From positions 1 through 25,177 of the forward strand of contig CACYNZ010000009.1 in NCBI GenBank assembly GCA_902775835.1: 25,177 nt of DNA. The letters run 5' to 3'. Origin of the DNA: an uncultured Eubacteriales bacterium (GTDB lineage: Bacteria; Bacillota_A; Clostridia; Christensenellales; Aristaeellaceae). The first letter of the stretch is position 1. Each line of letters starts with the position of its first letter. Shown here one piece after another: positions 23,649-25,177 of this stretch. The position numbers and the translations under genes were made by a program. The notes under the pieces were generated by a model. It was not told the DNA's origin. It saw only the letters and a program-made list of their open reading frames with translations, and ran no database searches.

Positions 23649-24974
23649 ATGGCCGGTAATCGTGAAATCCGTCTGAATGCGGAGCAGCCGGTACAGTCCT
23701 ATTTCCGTCTGTCCCTGCCCGTGGTGCTCGGATCCATTGTCACCATTGTCTATAACCTGGCCGATACCTATTTCATTGCGCAGACCGGGAACGCCCTGCT
23801 CATTGCTGGGGTCTCGGTATGCGCGCCGCTGTTCATGATCCTCATGGCGCTGGGCAACGTGTTCGGGCAGGGCGGCAGCTCCCTGATCTCTAGGCTGCTG
23901 GGGAAAAAGGATCTGGACGGCGCAGGCCGGGTCAGCGCCTTCTGCTTCTATATCGCATTGATTGCCGGCGCGGTGCTCGGGCTTGGCATGCTCATCCTGC
24001 GCGATCCGCTTCTGCGCCTTCTGGGCTGCAGTCAGGATACCCTGCCCTATGCCCGGGAATATGGTACCGTGCTGCTGCTCGGCGCTCCGCTGATCGTGGT
24101 CAACTTTATTCATATGAACCTGCTCCGCTGCGAGGGCATGTCCGGGCTGTCCATGCTGGGCACGGCCTTCGGCTCCGTGGTCAACGTGATCCTGGATCCG
24201 CTCATGATCCCGTCCATGGGCGCGGCCGGCGCCGCGCTCGCCACGGTCATCGGGTATGCCATGAGTGATGCGCTGCTGCTCTTCTTCGTGCTCAGAAAGA
24301 GCGCGTGCCTGTCTGTACGCTTCCGCCTGTCCCTGCCCGGAAGCGCGGTCAGGGATATCCTGGGCGTCGGGCTCAGTGCCGCGGTGACCAACCTGGCCTC
24401 AAGCCTGTGCGCGGTCCTGGTGAATCAGCACCTCATGGCCTACGGCGATGACCGGATTGCGGCCATGGGCATTGTGCTGAAGCTGACCATGATTGTGCAG
24501 ATGATCCTGGTGGGCTTTTCCTTCGGCGGTATCCCGCTCTTCGGCTTTCTCATGGGCGCGGGCGAGAAGGCAAAGCTCCGGAAGCTTGTGCGCTTCTGCC
24601 TTGTGTTTCTTGCAGGCCTTGCCCTGCTCATGTCCGCTTTTGTGTTCCTGGCTGCCCGTGCCCTTCTGGGTGTGATGACGCCGGACGCCGCGCTGACGGA
24701 GCTGGGCGTGCCCATGCTCCGCTGGCAGGTGGCGGGCAGCGTGTTCGCCGGACTTGTGATGTTCCTGACCTGCCTGTTTCAGGCGGGCGGGAAGGCCGGG
24801 CCGGCCATGGCCCTGTCCCTGAGCCGGCAGGGGATTGTGTTCGCGCTTGTCCTGATCATTCTGGTAAGGATTCGCGGCTATGAGGGCGTGATCATGTCCC
24901 AGTGCATCGCGGATATCGTGAGTGCCGCTCTTGCGCCGCTTCTGTTCCGTCTTTTCCCGGTCATGCGCGACTGA
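23649..24974 (+). CDS. MATE family efflux transporter
   Basis: A 441-residue, twelve-segment MATE exporter. YFRLSLPVVLGSIVTIVYNLADTYFIAQTG opens helix 1, NVILDPLMIPSMGAAGAALATVIG is the usual mid-protein motif, and the second half repeats the pattern from about residue 235. It differs considerably from the MATE protein at 14394 and is not a recent duplicate. AAGAGAGAG (about 23635-23643) precedes ATG 23649. It is likely cotranscribed with the GH43-like gene, repeating the glycosidase-plus-MATE arrangement seen upstream. The substrate cannot be told. Confidence 0.94.
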   Translation: MAGNREIRLNAEQPVQSYFRLSLPVVLGSIVTIVYNLADTYFIAQTGNALLIAGVSVCAPLFMILMALGNVFGQGGSSLISRLLGKKDLDGAGRVSAFCFYIALIAGAVLGLGMLILRDPLLRLLGCSQDTLPYAREYGTVLLLGAPLIVVNFIHMNLLRCEGMSGLSMLGTAFGSVVNVILDPLMIPSMGAAGAALATVIGYAMSDALLLFFVLRKSACLSVRFRLSLPGSAVRDILGVGLSAAVTNLASSLCAVLVNQHLMAYGDDRIAAMGIVLKLTMIVQMILVGFSFGGIPLFGFLMGAGEKAKLRKLVRFCLVFLAGLALLMSAFVFLAARALLGVMTPDAALTELGVPMLRWQVAGSVFAGLVMFLTCLFQAGGKAGPAMALSLSRQGIVFALVLIILVRIRGYEGVIMSQCIADIVSAALAPLLFRLFPVMRD

Positions 24975-24989
24975 AAGTATGCACCAATC

Positions 24990-25019
24990 AAAAACAGATG
25001 CCCGCGGGCATCTGTTTTT
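24990..25019. terminator. Bidirectional terminator, perfect 30-bp palindrome
   Basis: Positions 24990-25004 are the exact reverse complement of 25005-25019, giving a stem with a T-tract on either strand. It stops both the MATE gene and the convergent gene entering from the right edge. Confidence 0.92.
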
Positions 25020-25027
25020 ACGTGATA

Positions 25028-25177
25028 TTATGGTCTGTCGGTTTCCCGGGGAAGGTTCCGTTTCTTCGGCATGAGTCTCTGCCGCGTGCTTTCCGCCATC
25101 CGGTCGGCATAGCCCACAACGGCGATGACAAAGTCGCGCTTGGTCAGGAACTTCACCAGCCACAGGAAGCAGAAGAG
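25028..25177 (-). CDS. 3' end of an unidentified gene, C-terminal 49 residues
   Basis: On the minus strand an open frame enters from the right edge and ends at TAA (25030-25028), 9 nt before the bidirectional terminator. It reads LFCFLWLVKFLTKRDF followed by VIAVVGYADRMAEST and a basic tail rich in Arg, Lys and Pro. The start is hydrophobic (possible end of a membrane segment), then the tail looks cytoplasmic. The codon style and the terminator just behind support a real gene. The family is not recognisable from this piece. Confidence 0.6.
   Translation of the reverse strand, partial: LFCFLWLVKFLTKRDFVIAVVGYADRMAESTRQRLMPKKRNLPRETDRP

Noticed and set aside
1..25177. CRISPR array, tRNA, rRNA, insertion sequence or attachment site
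   Set aside because: I saw no regularly spaced repeats, no cloverleaf-like sequence with conserved T-arm, no transposase or integrase gene and no flanking direct repeats.

Overview
The window looks like a piece of chromosome from a GC-rich, gut- or rumen-type member of the Bacillota (class Clostridia). The reasons are strong AGGAGG-type ribosome binding sites, occasional TTG starts, sigma-A-like promoters, an ECF-transporter S component, a ChvE/Ggu-type sugar importer and several cytoplasmic plant-glycan glycosidases. This placement is an inference; there is no rRNA or other phylogenetic marker here apart from a divergent ssb. I see no tRNA, rRNA, CRISPR array, transposase or phage gene.

Layout. 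(1) 1-461: the 3' end of a GlcD-type FAD-linked oxidase, then a terminator. (2) 596-1768: a self-contained unit of promoter, YbhN/LPG-synthase-TM-like membrane protein and terminator. (3) 1875-6404: a GH42 beta-galactosidase followed by a GH78 alpha-L-rhamnosidase. (4) 6459-7890: ssb on the minus strand, divergent from a DHH/DHHA1 (NrnB-like) phosphoesterase; a GH106-like glycosidase follows the phosphoesterase (7895-10522). (5) 10553-11107: an ECF S component on the minus strand, divergent from a CPBP membrane protease that overlaps a GH2-type glycosidase, followed by a TTG-started MATE exporter and a Nudix hydrolase (11189-16310). (6) 16474-21769: a complete sugar ABC importer operon of chvE, a two-domain ATPase and two different permeases, with promoter, candidate operator, internal hairpin and terminator. 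(7) 21793-22504: two small unrecognised genes. (8) 22650-24974: a GH43-like enzyme and a second MATE protein. (9) 25028-25177: the 3' end of an unidentified minus-strand gene.

How the genes may work together (inference): the five glycosidases (GH42, GH78, GH106-like, GH2, GH43-like) show no signal peptides, so they should act in the cytoplasm on imported oligosaccharides or plant glycosides. Rhamnose, galactose and perhaps arabinose are the likely products, a set consistent with side chains of rhamnogalacturonan or rhamnosylated secondary metabolites. The ChvE-type importer would bring in released monosaccharides; no oligosaccharide-type importer and no secreted lyase are visible here. Two MATE exporters sit next to glycosidase genes and could expel toxic aglycones, but nothing in the sequence proves this.

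The most interesting features are the absence of a lipobox on the solute-binding protein, the paired non-identical permeases, a palindrome at the predicted transcription start of the importer operon, two mechanistically unrelated rhamnosidase-type families side by side, and a stand-alone ssb divergent from a nanoRNase-like gene. I did not find a clearly new defence, mobile or RNA system.
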